A DNA stretch of 64,000 nt, from the NCBI GenBank assembly GCA_963819635.1, contig CAWFWX010000006.1, positions 62,001-126,000 on the forward strand. The letters are read 5' to 3'. The notes under the pieces are model-generated. The model made no database searches, was not told the origin of the DNA, and saw only the letters and a program-made list of their open reading frames with translations. Made by a program: the position numbers and the translations under genes. This document shows positions 32,656 through 39,417 of this stretch, one piece after another (positions within the stretch are counted from its first letter, which is position 1; each line of letters opens with the position of its first letter). Source of the DNA: JACVRW01 sp963819635. GTDB taxonomy: Bacteria > Actinomycetota > Thermoleophilia > Solirubrobacterales > Thermoleophilaceae.

Positions 32656-34059
32656 ATGAACCTCGACTCCTTCGCGCGCGAGCCGCTCCTATTCGGCCCC
32701 TCACCGGTCCATCCGCTCGAGCGCCTGAGCGCCCACCTCGGCGGCGCGCGCCTGTGGGCGAAGCGCGACGACTGCAACAGCGGGCTCGCCTACGGCGGCA
32801 ACAAGACGCGCAAGCTGGAGTACCTCGTTGCCGACGCGCTCGCGAAGGGGTGCGACACGCTCGTGTCGATCGGCGGCGTCCAGTCGAACCACACGCGCCA
32901 GGTCGCGGCCGTCGCGGCGCGTACCGGCCTCGGCTGCGTGCTGGTGCAGGAGAGCTGGGTCGACTGGCCGGATGTCGTCTACGACCGCGTGGGCAACATC
33001 CAGCTCTCACGGATCATGGGCGCCGACGTGCGGCTCGTCGAGGCCGGCTTCGGCATCGGCTTCAAGGAGAGCTGGGAGCAGGCCCTCGCCGACGTCGAGG
33101 CGGCCGGCGGCACGCCCTACGCGATTCCGGCGGGCGGCTCGGACCACGAGCTCGGCGGGCTCGGCTTCGCCCGCTGGGCGGGCGAGCTCGCCGAGCAGGA
33201 GCGCGAGCTCGGGGTCTTCTTCGACGCCGTGATCGTCTGCTCGGTCACCGGCAGCACGCAGGCGGGCATGCTGGCCGGCTTCGCTGCGCAGGACACCGAA
33301 CGCCGCGTGATCGGCATCGACGGCTCGGCCCGGCCCGTGGAGACGCGCGAGCAGGTGGCCCGGATCGCGCGGCGGACGGCCGAGCTGATCGACGTCGGCC
33401 GCGAGCTGCGCGACGACGAGATCGAGCTCGACGAGCGCTACCACGCGGGGATCTACGGCATTCCCGACGACCAGACGCTCGAGGCGATCAGGACCGCCGG
33501 CCGGCTCGAGGGGATGATCACCGACCCGGTCTACGAGGGGAAGTCGATGGCGGGGATGATCGACATGGTCGCGAGCGGCGAGATCGAGAAGAGCTCGAAC
33601 GTGCTGTACGCGCACCTCGGCGGCCAGCCCGCGCTGAGCGCGTATGCGGGCCTCGTTTCGCTGATGTCGGAGGTGGTGGTGCGCCGCGCCGTCGACGCCT
33701 TCATGGCGCAGGACATCGACGGGATCCTCGCCGTCGCCGACGAGGAGATCGTGCTGCGCTCGCTGCTCACGGAGGCCGAGCGGACCATCTACCACGGGCA
33801 TGAGGGAGTGCGCGACTGGTTCAGGAACGTGTTCGGCGTCTTTCCCGACTGGATGCCGCGGCCGCGGCGGGCGTCGCTCGACGAGGACGGAGCCGTGGTG
33901 ATGGGGCTCGACGTGACGGCGACGGGGGCCGGGAGCGGCGCGCCGGTCGATCAGACCTATTGGCTCGGGGCGCGAGTGGGAGCTGGCAAGATCACGTTCT
34001 TCGGCTTCTTCCGTACCGAGGAGGACGCCCTCGCCGCCGTGAGCGCACCAGCCCCATGA
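32656..34059 (+). CDS. acdS: 1-aminocyclopropane-1-carboxylate deaminase fused to a SnoaL-like domain
   Basis: 467 residues in one open frame. Residues 1-335 are a PLP enzyme of the ACC deaminase/D-cysteine desulfhydrase family: GGNKTRKLEYL has the PLP Lys, GGVQSNHTRQVAAVAA the substrate Ser region, and DPVYEGKSMAGMIDMV the Tyr-Glu pair that marks true ACC deaminases rather than desulfhydrases. LYAHLGGQPALSAYAG is the family's natural C-terminus. From about 337 a second domain starts like an independent protein (MSEVVVRRAVDAFMAQDIDG) and continues as a SnoaL/NTF2-like fold to the stop. A TGATG at the junction, in another frame, suggests two once-overlapping genes. The stop overlaps the next ATG by four bases. 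Confidence 0.88.
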   Translation: MNLDSFAREPLLFGPSPVHPLERLSAHLGGARLWAKRDDCNSGLAYGGNKTRKLEYLVADALAKGCDTLVSIGGVQSNHTRQVAAVAARTGLGCVLVQESWVDWPDVVYDRVGNIQLSRIMGADVRLVEAGFGIGFKESWEQALADVEAAGGTPYAIPAGGSDHELGGLGFARWAGELAEQERELGVFFDAVIVCSVTGSTQAGMLAGFAAQDTERRVIGIDGSARPVETREQVARIARRTAELIDVGRELRDDEIELDERYHAGIYGIPDDQTLEAIRTAGRLEGMITDPVYEGKSMAGMIDMVASGEIEKSSNVLYAHLGGQPALSAYAGLVSLMSEVVVRRAVDAFMAQDIDGILAVADEEIVLRSLLTEAERTIYHGHEGVRDWFRNVFGVFPDWMPRPRRASLDEDGAVVMGLDVTATGAGSGAPVDQTYWLGARVGAGKITFFGFFRTEEDALAAVSAPAP

Positions 34060-34898
34060 TCCCCCCGGACACACACGTCGGGAAGGTCCGCCTCCGGGTG
34101 GCGGACATCGACGACCTCGCGACCTTCTACGAGCGCGTCGTTGGGCTGCGAAGCATGCAGCGCGAGGGCGACCTGGTCCTTCTTGGCAATGAGGGTGGCG
34201 AGCCCGTGATCGAGCTCGTCTCCGCACCCGGCGCCCCGCCCGCCCCGGGGTTCAGCACCGGTCTCTTCCACCTTGCGATCCTCGTGCCTGACCGCGCCGA
34301 GCTTGCGCGCGCCCTGCGCCGCGTCGAGGGTGCGGGCTGGCGGCTGACCGGCGCCTCCGACCACCTCGTGAGCGAGGCGCTCTACCTGCAGGATCCGGAG
34401 GGGAACGGCATCGAGATCTACCGCGACCGCCCGCGCGACCAGTGGAATCGCGACAACGGAGAGCTGCGAATGGCCACGCTCCCGCTCGACCTGGACGCGG
34501 TGCTGGGCGAGGCCGACGAGGCGGGGAACGGCATGCCCACGACCACGAAGATGGGTCACGTGCACCTCCAGGTCGCGGACATCCCGGCGGCCGAGGGCTT
34601 CTACAACGGCGCGCTCGGCCTCGACGTGATGGTGCGCTCCTATCCGGGCGCGCTGTTCCTCTCGGCCGGCGGCTATCACCACCACGTGGGCCTGAACACG
34701 TGGCAGAGCCAGGGCGCTCCGCCACCCCCGGAGGGCGCCCTGGGCCTGGACCGCTACGAGCTGGTGCTGCCAAGCGAGGCGGAGCGTGACGCGGCCGCGG
34801 ACCGGCTGGCCGACCGCGGCGACCCCGTGCGGCTCGAGGAGGGCGTGCTGGCAAGCGATCCGTCGGGGAATCGGGTGCTGCTGACGGCCGCGGGCTGA
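34056..34898 (+). CDS. Catechol 2,3-dioxygenase-like protein (CatE type, two VOC domains)
   Basis: 280 residues with two VOC domains. Domain 1 has VGKVRLRVADIDDLATFYER, FHLAILVPDRAELARAL and the C-terminal strand ALYLQDPEGNGIEIYRDRP. Domain 2 starts with MGHVHLQVADIPAAEGFYN and has YHHHVGLNTWQSQG. The metal triad His-His-Glu fits H (GHVHLQV), H (YHHHVGLN) and a Glu in the last strands. The layout matches Bacillus CatE. The ATG overlaps the acdS-SnoaL stop (ATGA), so the two are co-expressed. The natural substrate is not known. Confidence 0.85.
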   Translation: MIPPDTHVGKVRLRVADIDDLATFYERVVGLRSMQREGDLVLLGNEGGEPVIELVSAPGAPPAPGFSTGLFHLAILVPDRAELARALRRVEGAGWRLTGASDHLVSEALYLQDPEGNGIEIYRDRPRDQWNRDNGELRMATLPLDLDAVLGEADEAGNGMPTTTKMGHVHLQVADIPAAEGFYNGALGLDVMVRSYPGALFLSAGGYHHHVGLNTWQSQGAPPPPEGALGLDRYELVLPSEAERDAAADRLADRGDPVRLEEGVLASDPSGNRVLLTAAG

Positions 34899-34920
34899 CC
34901 AGCGGGCCGCCCGGGCTACG

Positions 34921-35054
34921 CCGGCGAACGGCAGCGGTGAAGGAGGTGTTTTTCATCGCGCTGTCCTGCTTTGTGGCCCGTATAGGGCCTCTAGGCAGGA
35001 TTGCTCGGAGATCGGGCCGATCCGGCCCACCCCCTCAATGCCGCCGTTCGCCGG
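34921..35054 (+). ncRNA. Structured element, copy 2 (upstream of murein endopeptidase)
   Basis: The clearest copy. It is bounded by a perfect 12-base inverted repeat, CCGGCGAACGGC (34921-34932) and GCCGTTCGCCGG (35043-35054). Inside are AGCG 34933-34936 with CGCT 34959-34962; TCCTGCTT 34964-34971 with AGGCAGGA 34993-35000, containing GGCCC/GGGCC (34975-34979, 34985-34989); and GGGCC 35014-35018 with GGCCC 35024-35028. The closing and last helices differ from copy 1 by paired changes that keep base pairing. It ends 36 bases before the start of the next gene. Perfect terminal repeats also fit a MITE. Confidence 0.55.
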
Positions 35055-35090
35055 ACCCGAGCGCAACGCTCACGCACGTAGCCGAGGCAC

Positions 35091-35675
35091 GTGGAGCTCA
35101 CGCGCCACATCGCCCTCGGCCTCGCCCTGGCCGCCGGCAGTCTCCAGGTCCACTGGCAGGCCTCCACCGCCCTCGGCAGCCACACCGCGGGCCGGCTCGA
35201 GCACGGCGTGCGCCTCCCCGCCGAGGGCCGGACGTTCTTCACCTGGGACCCGGTCCTGCGCCGCTCGCCGAACCGGTCCTGGCGCCGCTGGGGCACCGAC
35301 CGCCTGGTCCGTGTGGTCCTGCGCGTGGCACGCGACCACCGCGCCGCGCATCCGCGCGGCCCGCGGATGGCGGTGGGCGACCTGAGCCGCCCGCACGGCG
35401 GCGACTTCGGGCCGCGCTTCGGGTACATCGGCCACGCGAGCCACCAGAACGGGCTCGACGTGGACGTCTACTACCCGCGGCGGGACGGCCGCGAGGTCGC
35501 GCCGCGCGACGCCACGGACATCGACCGTGCGCTCTCGCAGGAGCTGGTGAACCGCTTCCTTGCCGCGGGAGCCACCGTCATCTTCGTCGGGCCGAACACG
35601 GGGCTACGGGGCCCGCCCGACCGCGTCCAGGCGCTCGTGCACCACGACAACCACCTGCACGTCAGGCTGCCCTAG
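35091..35675 (+). CDS. Penicillin-insensitive murein endopeptidase-like protein (M74/LAS fold)
   Basis: 194 residues with an N-terminal hydrophobic export segment (HIALGLALAAGSLQ), so it probably acts on peptidoglycan outside the membrane. The zinc site is complete: SRPHGGDFGPRFG gives His and Asp positions, HASHQNGLDVDVYYPRRDG holds the conserved core, and VHHDNHLHVRLP gives the C-terminal HxH. It matches MepA-type LAS metallopeptidases, which cut the D-Ala to diaminopimelate crosslink; the exact bond is inferred. GTG start. Structured element copy 2 is its leader. Confidence 0.85.
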   Translation: MELTRHIALGLALAAGSLQVHWQASTALGSHTAGRLEHGVRLPAEGRTFFTWDPVLRRSPNRSWRRWGTDRLVRVVLRVARDHRAAHPRGPRMAVGDLSRPHGGDFGPRFGYIGHASHQNGLDVDVYYPRRDGREVAPRDATDIDRALSQELVNRFLAAGATVIFVGPNTGLRGPPDRVQALVHHDNHLHVRLP

Positions 35676-36067
35676 CTCGCGAGACGAGGCCGCGGAGGCT
35701 GCGCGAACAGCCGCCACAGGCCGGCCTCCGGCAGGCGCTCGACGGCGAGGCCGCCCGCCAGGCAATCGGCCTCGAGCATCGACACCATGCGCGGCTCCGG
35801 GGGGAAGCGGCTGATGGCGACCACGCTCCGCATGCGCACGGCCACGGGCCGCTCCTCGATCCAGAGGACGACCACCGGCGGCACCTGGAGGGGGTGCCCG
35901 GACCGCGGGTCGGTCGTGGGCGGCGACTCGCGCACCTCGACCTCCAGCGGTCCGCGCGCGAGCTCCTTCGCACCCAGAAAAGCCTGTACCGCGCGCCTTT
36001 CGCCGATCACTATTCGAAGGTAGGTCAGGTCACGATCGCCCGCTCTCCGCCATGTGTCTATGGACAC
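35672..36067 (-). CDS. Hypothetical protein, 131 residues
   Basis: Not recognised. The frame has clear third-position GC over its whole length, which supports coding. It encodes one soluble domain with strand-like stretches (LQVPPVVVLWIEERPVAVRM) and no signal peptide. The ATG at 36067 would overlap the 5' region of galK; an internal GTG at 36010 is a more comfortable start and leaves room for divergent promoters. It converges with the murein endopeptidase gene, overlapping by four bases. Confidence 0.6.
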   Translation of the reverse strand: MSIDTWRRAGDRDLTYLRIVIGERRAVQAFLGAKELARGPLEVEVRESPPTTDPRSGHPLQVPPVVVLWIEERPVAVRMRSVVAISRFPPEPRMVSMLEADCLAGGLAVERLPEAGLWRLFAQPPRPRLAS

Positions 36068-36093
36068 GGCCCGCGGCCGTAGTGTGGGCGTCC

Positions 36094-37074
36094 ATGAACC
36101 CGCACGGGATCAGGGCTTTCGCGCCTGGACGCGCGAATCTGATCGGCGAGCACACCGACTACAACGACGGCCTCTGCCTCCCCTTCGCCATCGAATCTGG
36201 GATCACGGTTGCGGCGGAGCCGCGCGACGACGGCGAGATCCTCGCTCCGGCCCTCCCCGCGGACGACCCATACCTCCGCGGGGCGGTCGCCGAGCTGCGC
36301 GCCGCCGGCGTCGGTTTGTCCGGCTGCACGCTGGAGGTTGCAGGCGACCTCCCGCGCGAGGCCGGGCTGTCATCGTCGGCCGCCCTCTGCGTCGCGCTGG
36401 TGCTCGCCCTCTGCGCCGCCGCGCGGACCGCACCCCCGCCGCCGGTGGAGCTGGCCCGCCTCTGCTCGCGGATCGAGAGCGAGTACACCGGCGCCGAGAC
36501 CGGCCTGCTCGACCAGCTCGCGTCGCTGCTCGGCCGGGAGGGCCACGCGCTGCGACTGGACATGCGGAGCCTCGAGGTCGAACCCGTCCAGGTCGAGCTC
36601 GGCGGCCACGTGCTCGCCGTGCTCGACTCGGGCGCTCCGCGAAGCCTCGCCGCCTCCGGCTACAACGAGCGGCGCGACGAGTGCCGCCGCGCGGCGGAGC
36701 TGCTCGGCGTCGAGTCGCTGCGCGACGCCCGCGACGGCTCGGGCCTGCCGGATCCCCTCGACCGGCGCGTCCGGCACGTGCTCACCGAGAACGCGCGCGT
36801 CGACGCTGCGGTCGCCGCTCTCAAGAGCGCGGACACTGCCGCACTCGGCGAGCTCCTCGACGCGTCGCACGCGAGCCTGCGCGACGACTACGAGGTGTCG
36901 GTGCCCGAGCTGGAGCGCGCGGTGGCCGCGTGCCGGGAGGCCGGCGCGCTCGGGGCGCGCATCATGGGCGGAGGCTTCGGCGGCTCGGTGCTCGCACTGT
37001 TCCCGCCCGGGGCGCGTCCGCCCGAGGGCGCCATCCCGGTCTGTCCCGGTCCCGGAGCGCGCCTTCTCTGCTAA
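36094..37074 (+). CDS. galK: Galactokinase
   Basis: 326-residue GHMP kinase phosphorylating galactose at C1 (Leloir pathway). The galactokinase signature APGRANLIGEHTDYNDG is near the N-terminus, the ATP loop is EAGLSSSAALCVALVLAL, and the third motif is ARIMGGGFGGSVLALF. It is shorter than many galactokinases (about 380) but all three motifs are present. The ATG at 36094 is preferred over one at 36052 because the signature then sits at the normal distance. No galT or galE is nearby. The next genes are small oxidase subunits. Confidence 0.92.
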   Translation: MNPHGIRAFAPGRANLIGEHTDYNDGLCLPFAIESGITVAAEPRDDGEILAPALPADDPYLRGAVAELRAAGVGLSGCTLEVAGDLPREAGLSSSAALCVALVLALCAAARTAPPPPVELARLCSRIESEYTGAETGLLDQLASLLGREGHALRLDMRSLEVEPVQVELGGHVLAVLDSGAPRSLAASGYNERRDECRRAAELLGVESLRDARDGSGLPDPLDRRVRHVLTENARVDAAVAALKSADTAALGELLDASHASLRDDYEVSVPELERAVAACREAGALGARIMGGGFGGSVLALFPPGARPPEGAIPVCPGPGARLLC

Positions 37075-37084
37075 AACCACGACC

Positions 37085-37189
37085 GTGGACCGCCGCCTGG
37101 CCTACCGGAACCTGCGCACCGGCCTGATCGCGGGCGCGATCGCCGTGATCGTCTTCGCGCTCGCCTGGGTCGTGGGGCTCGTCTACTGA
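37085..37189 (+). CDS. 34-residue single-helix membrane protein, probable oxidase accessory subunit
   Basis: A short gene: GTG start, basic N-terminus (RRLAYRNLRTGL), then one transmembrane helix (LIAGAIAVIVFALAWVVGLV) and TGA. The stop overlaps the ATG of the cytochrome oxidase subunit IV gene (TGATG), so it is almost certainly translated with it. Size and topology fit a small structural subunit of the caa3 oxidase. No named family is assigned. Confidence 0.7.
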   Translation: MDRRLAYRNLRTGLIAGAIAVIVFALAWVVGLVY

Positions 37190-37425
37190 TGGCCGACGAG
37201 GTCCGCGTCTCCGATCCACAGGCCGAGGAGCCCGGCGAGGCGATCCATCTCCCCGGCCCGTCCTACCAGCCGGTGGTAGTCGCGTTCGGCCTGACGCTGG
37301 CCGTCACGGGCGTCGTGCTGTTCCCCGTCGTGGCCGTGATCGGGGGCGTCATCAGCCTCGTTGCGCTGATCGGCTGGATCCGCGACACCCGCCGCGAGAT
37401 CTCAGAGCTTCCGCTGGAGCACTGA
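37189..37425 (+). CDS. Cytochrome c oxidase subunit IV-like small membrane protein
   Basis: 78 residues. An acidic N-terminus is followed by IHLPGPSYQPVVVAFGLTL, a motif (HLPxPSxxP) found in small actinobacterial oxidase subunits, then two closely spaced helices (about 28-47 and 48-65) and a charged end. Its place beside a second small membrane peptide and near ctaC-ctaD-ctaE supports an oxidase role. It is separated from ctaC by a CBS gene and an AraC-type gene. Confidence 0.75.
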   Translation: MADEVRVSDPQAEEPGEAIHLPGPSYQPVVVAFGLTLAVTGVVLFPVVAVIGGVISLVALIGWIRDTRREISELPLEH

Positions 37426-37429
37426 GCGC

Positions 37430-37828
37430 CTAGCCGCGCTCGGCAACGTCCCGCGGCAGCTGGGAGGTCGCGCCGTCCTGAACCCAGCAGCGGACGATGT
37501 CGCGCATCGACAGCACGCCAACGAGCTCGCCGCCGTCCATGACGACCAGGTGCCGGAAGCCGCCGCGCACCATCGCCTCGGCAGCCCGCTCGAGCGACCA
37601 CTCGGGTGCGGCAAAGGTCAGCTCCGGGGAAAGGTGGTCGCAGACCCTCTCGGTGTGCGGGTCCTGGCCGCTGCCCACTGACATGAGCAGGTCGCGCTCG
37701 GTGATGATTCCCGGGCCGGGCTGCTCGGGATCCATCACGACCGCGGCACCGACCTTTCGATTGGCCATCGCGCGGGCCGCGTCGTGGAGCGTCGCCTGGG
37801 GCGTGACGGTCACGACCTGAGTGCTCAT
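37430..37828 (-). CDS. CBS-domain pair protein
   Basis: About 132 residues made of two CBS motifs: VTVTPQATLHDAARAMANRK...GIITERDLL and the C-terminal half ending VGVLSMRDIVRCW. Such stand-alone pairs bind adenosyl nucleotides and act as energy or ligand sensors. I prefer the ATG at 37828 because GGAGG lies about ten bases upstream; another ATG at 37846 lacks a ribosome site. It converges with the oxidase subunit IV gene (4 bases apart) and diverges from the AraC-type gene. A related CBS gene lies at 53.1 kb. Confidence 0.88.
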   Translation of the reverse strand: MSTQVVTVTPQATLHDAARAMANRKVGAAVVMDPEQPGPGIITERDLLMSVGSGQDPHTERVCDHLSPELTFAAPEWSLERAAEAMVRGGFRHLVVMDGGELVGVLSMRDIVRCWVQDGATSQLPRDVAERG

Positions 37829-37862
37829 GCCCAATCGCACCTCCATGTGGCCAATGTAACGG

Positions 37863-38258
37863 ATGATCCAAGCTCCGAGTACGGCCGTATTCCTCTACGT
37901 GCGGGCATCGACGGTCCAGCGACGGCGCGATCTCTACGCGGACGCGCTCGAAGTGATCGGCCGCCGGCACGGGGACCCCGACCTGTCCCTCGCCCGGGTG
38001 GCCCACGAGATCGCAACGAGCCGTCGTCAGCTCCAGCGCGCGCTGGCCGAGGTGGGCGGCACCAGCTTCAGTCGCGAGCTGCAGCGGGCGCGCATGGCGC
38101 ACGCCGCAGATCTCCTGCTCCAAGGCTCGCTCCCGATCCAGGCGGTGGCGGGCGCCGTGGGCTACCGGCAGGCCGCGCAGTTCGCGAAAGTCTTCCGGCG
38201 CCATCACGGCGAATCGCCCTCCTCATTTCGCCGCCAGTCGGATCGCATTGCCGCCTAG
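37863..38258 (+). CDS. Single-domain AraC-type DNA-binding protein
   Basis: 131 residues, essentially only the AraC/XylS DNA-binding domain. The first helix-turn-helix is LSLARVAHEIATSRRQLQRAL and the second is LPIQAVAGAVGYRQAAQFAK, ending with FRRHHGESPSSFRR. There is no ligand domain, so activity must be set by level or by a partner. It lies between the divergent CBS gene and the caa3 oxidase genes and may regulate either. It starts 34 bases from the CBS gene. Confidence 0.88.
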   Translation: MIQAPSTAVFLYVRASTVQRRRDLYADALEVIGRRHGDPDLSLARVAHEIATSRRQLQRALAEVGGTSFSRELQRARMAHAADLLLQGSLPIQAVAGAVGYRQAAQFAKVFRRHHGESPSSFRRQSDRIAA

Positions 38259-38325
38259 GGCAAGCGCCGGGCGGCGCCCTGAGCGCAGCCACGCGCATCC
38301 TGCCTAGCCAATAGACTCGCGCGCC

Positions 38326-39417
38326 GTGGACGAGAGGGAGCGCGTTCAGACGGACGAGGCCCAGGGCCCGCCCGAGGAGGATCCGCGCATCGCGGGCGAG
38401 AAGCACCCGGTGGCCCGCATGATCGGGATCGGGGTGCTGGCCTCGCTCGTGGGCATCGCGATCACGCTCCTGATGGACTGGTTCCCGGAGCCCGCCGCGG
38501 AGTCCGCGAACAAGATCGACACGCTCTACGACGTCCTCCTGATCTGCTCGGTCCCGGTCTTCGTGCTCGTGATGACGATCGCGATCTACTCGGTGGTCCG
38601 CTTCCGCGCCAAGCCCGGCGACATGGGCGACGGCCCGCCGATCCACGGCAACACCCGGCTCGAGGTCGTGTGGGTGACGATCCCCTTCATCATGGTCACG
38701 CTGCTCGCCGTCTACGGCTGGTGGGTGCTCGACGACCTCGAGGCGAAGCAGAAGAACGAGATGGTCGTGAACGTGACCGGGCAGCAGTTCACCTGGACCT
38801 TCGACTACCCCGCCGAGAAGGTGCAGGCCAAGGAGCTCTACCTGCCGGTCGACCGCCCGATCGAGTTCAGGATCAAGACCAAGGACGTGATCCACTCGTT
38901 CTGGGTGCCGCAGTTCCGGCTGAAGTCGGACGCGGTGCCGGGCCTCACCACGCGCATCCGGCTCACGCCCAACAAGGTGGGCAACTATGAGGTGGTGTGC
39001 GCGGAGCTGTGCGGCCTCGGGCACTCGACCATGCGCCAGTTCGTACACGTCCTCCCGGCCGGCAGGTTCCAGAGCTGGCTCAGCGACCAGAAGCAGGGCG
39101 CGGGCGGGGGCGGCCAGGCCGGCGGTGGCGGCGGTGGCGCCGGCGGGGCCGCGCCGAGCGGCGAGGAGCTCTTCACGTCGGCCGGCTGCGCGGGCTGCCA
39201 CACACTCGCCGCGGCGGGCGCGACCGCCAAGGTGGGGCCCGACCTCGGGAAGCTCGCGAACGCCAGCGCCGCCTTCATCCGGAAGTCGATCGTCGATCCG
39301 AACGCTGACATCACCAAGGGCTACAAGCCGGACATCATGCCGCAGAATTTCGGTGACCAGCTGTCGAAGGAGGAGCTCGACGCACTCGTGAAGTACCTTC
39401 TGGAGAGCCAGGAATGA
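38326..39417 (+). CDS. ctaC: Cytochrome c oxidase subunit II with fused cytochrome c (caa3 type)
   Basis: 363 residues. Two transmembrane helices (about 30-50 and 70-95), then the cupredoxin CuA domain with DVIHSFWVPQFR and CAELCGLGHSTM, a Gly-rich linker, and a C-terminal haem c domain with CAGCH and a Met ligand region (KPDIMPQNFGDQLS). The fused cytochrome marks a caa3 oxidase, distinct from the aa3 subunit II at 7.8 kb. GTG start; the end overlaps ctaD (ATGA). Confidence 0.96.
   Translation: MDERERVQTDEAQGPPEEDPRIAGEKHPVARMIGIGVLASLVGIAITLLMDWFPEPAAESANKIDTLYDVLLICSVPVFVLVMTIAIYSVVRFRAKPGDMGDGPPIHGNTRLEVVWVTIPFIMVTLLAVYGWWVLDDLEAKQKNEMVVNVTGQQFTWTFDYPAEKVQAKELYLPVDRPIEFRIKTKDVIHSFWVPQFRLKSDAVPGLTTRIRLTPNKVGNYEVVCAELCGLGHSTMRQFVHVLPAGRFQSWLSDQKQGAGGGGQAGGGGGGAGGAAPSGEELFTSAGCAGCHTLAAAGATAKVGPDLGKLANASAAFIRKSIVDPNADITKGYKPDIMPQNFGDQLSKEELDALVKYLLESQE

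Noticed and set aside
34937..35060. Conserved leader peptide encoded by structured element copies 1 and 2
   Set aside because: The two copies share a similar peptide in one frame, but they differ by compensating indels, copy 1 has no start codon in that frame, and copy 3 encodes a different sequence while keeping the hairpin.
38295..38307. GCATCCTGCCTAG, reverse complement of a block in structured element copy 1
   Set aside because: Only 13 bases match and no other helix of the element is present; probably chance or a remnant.
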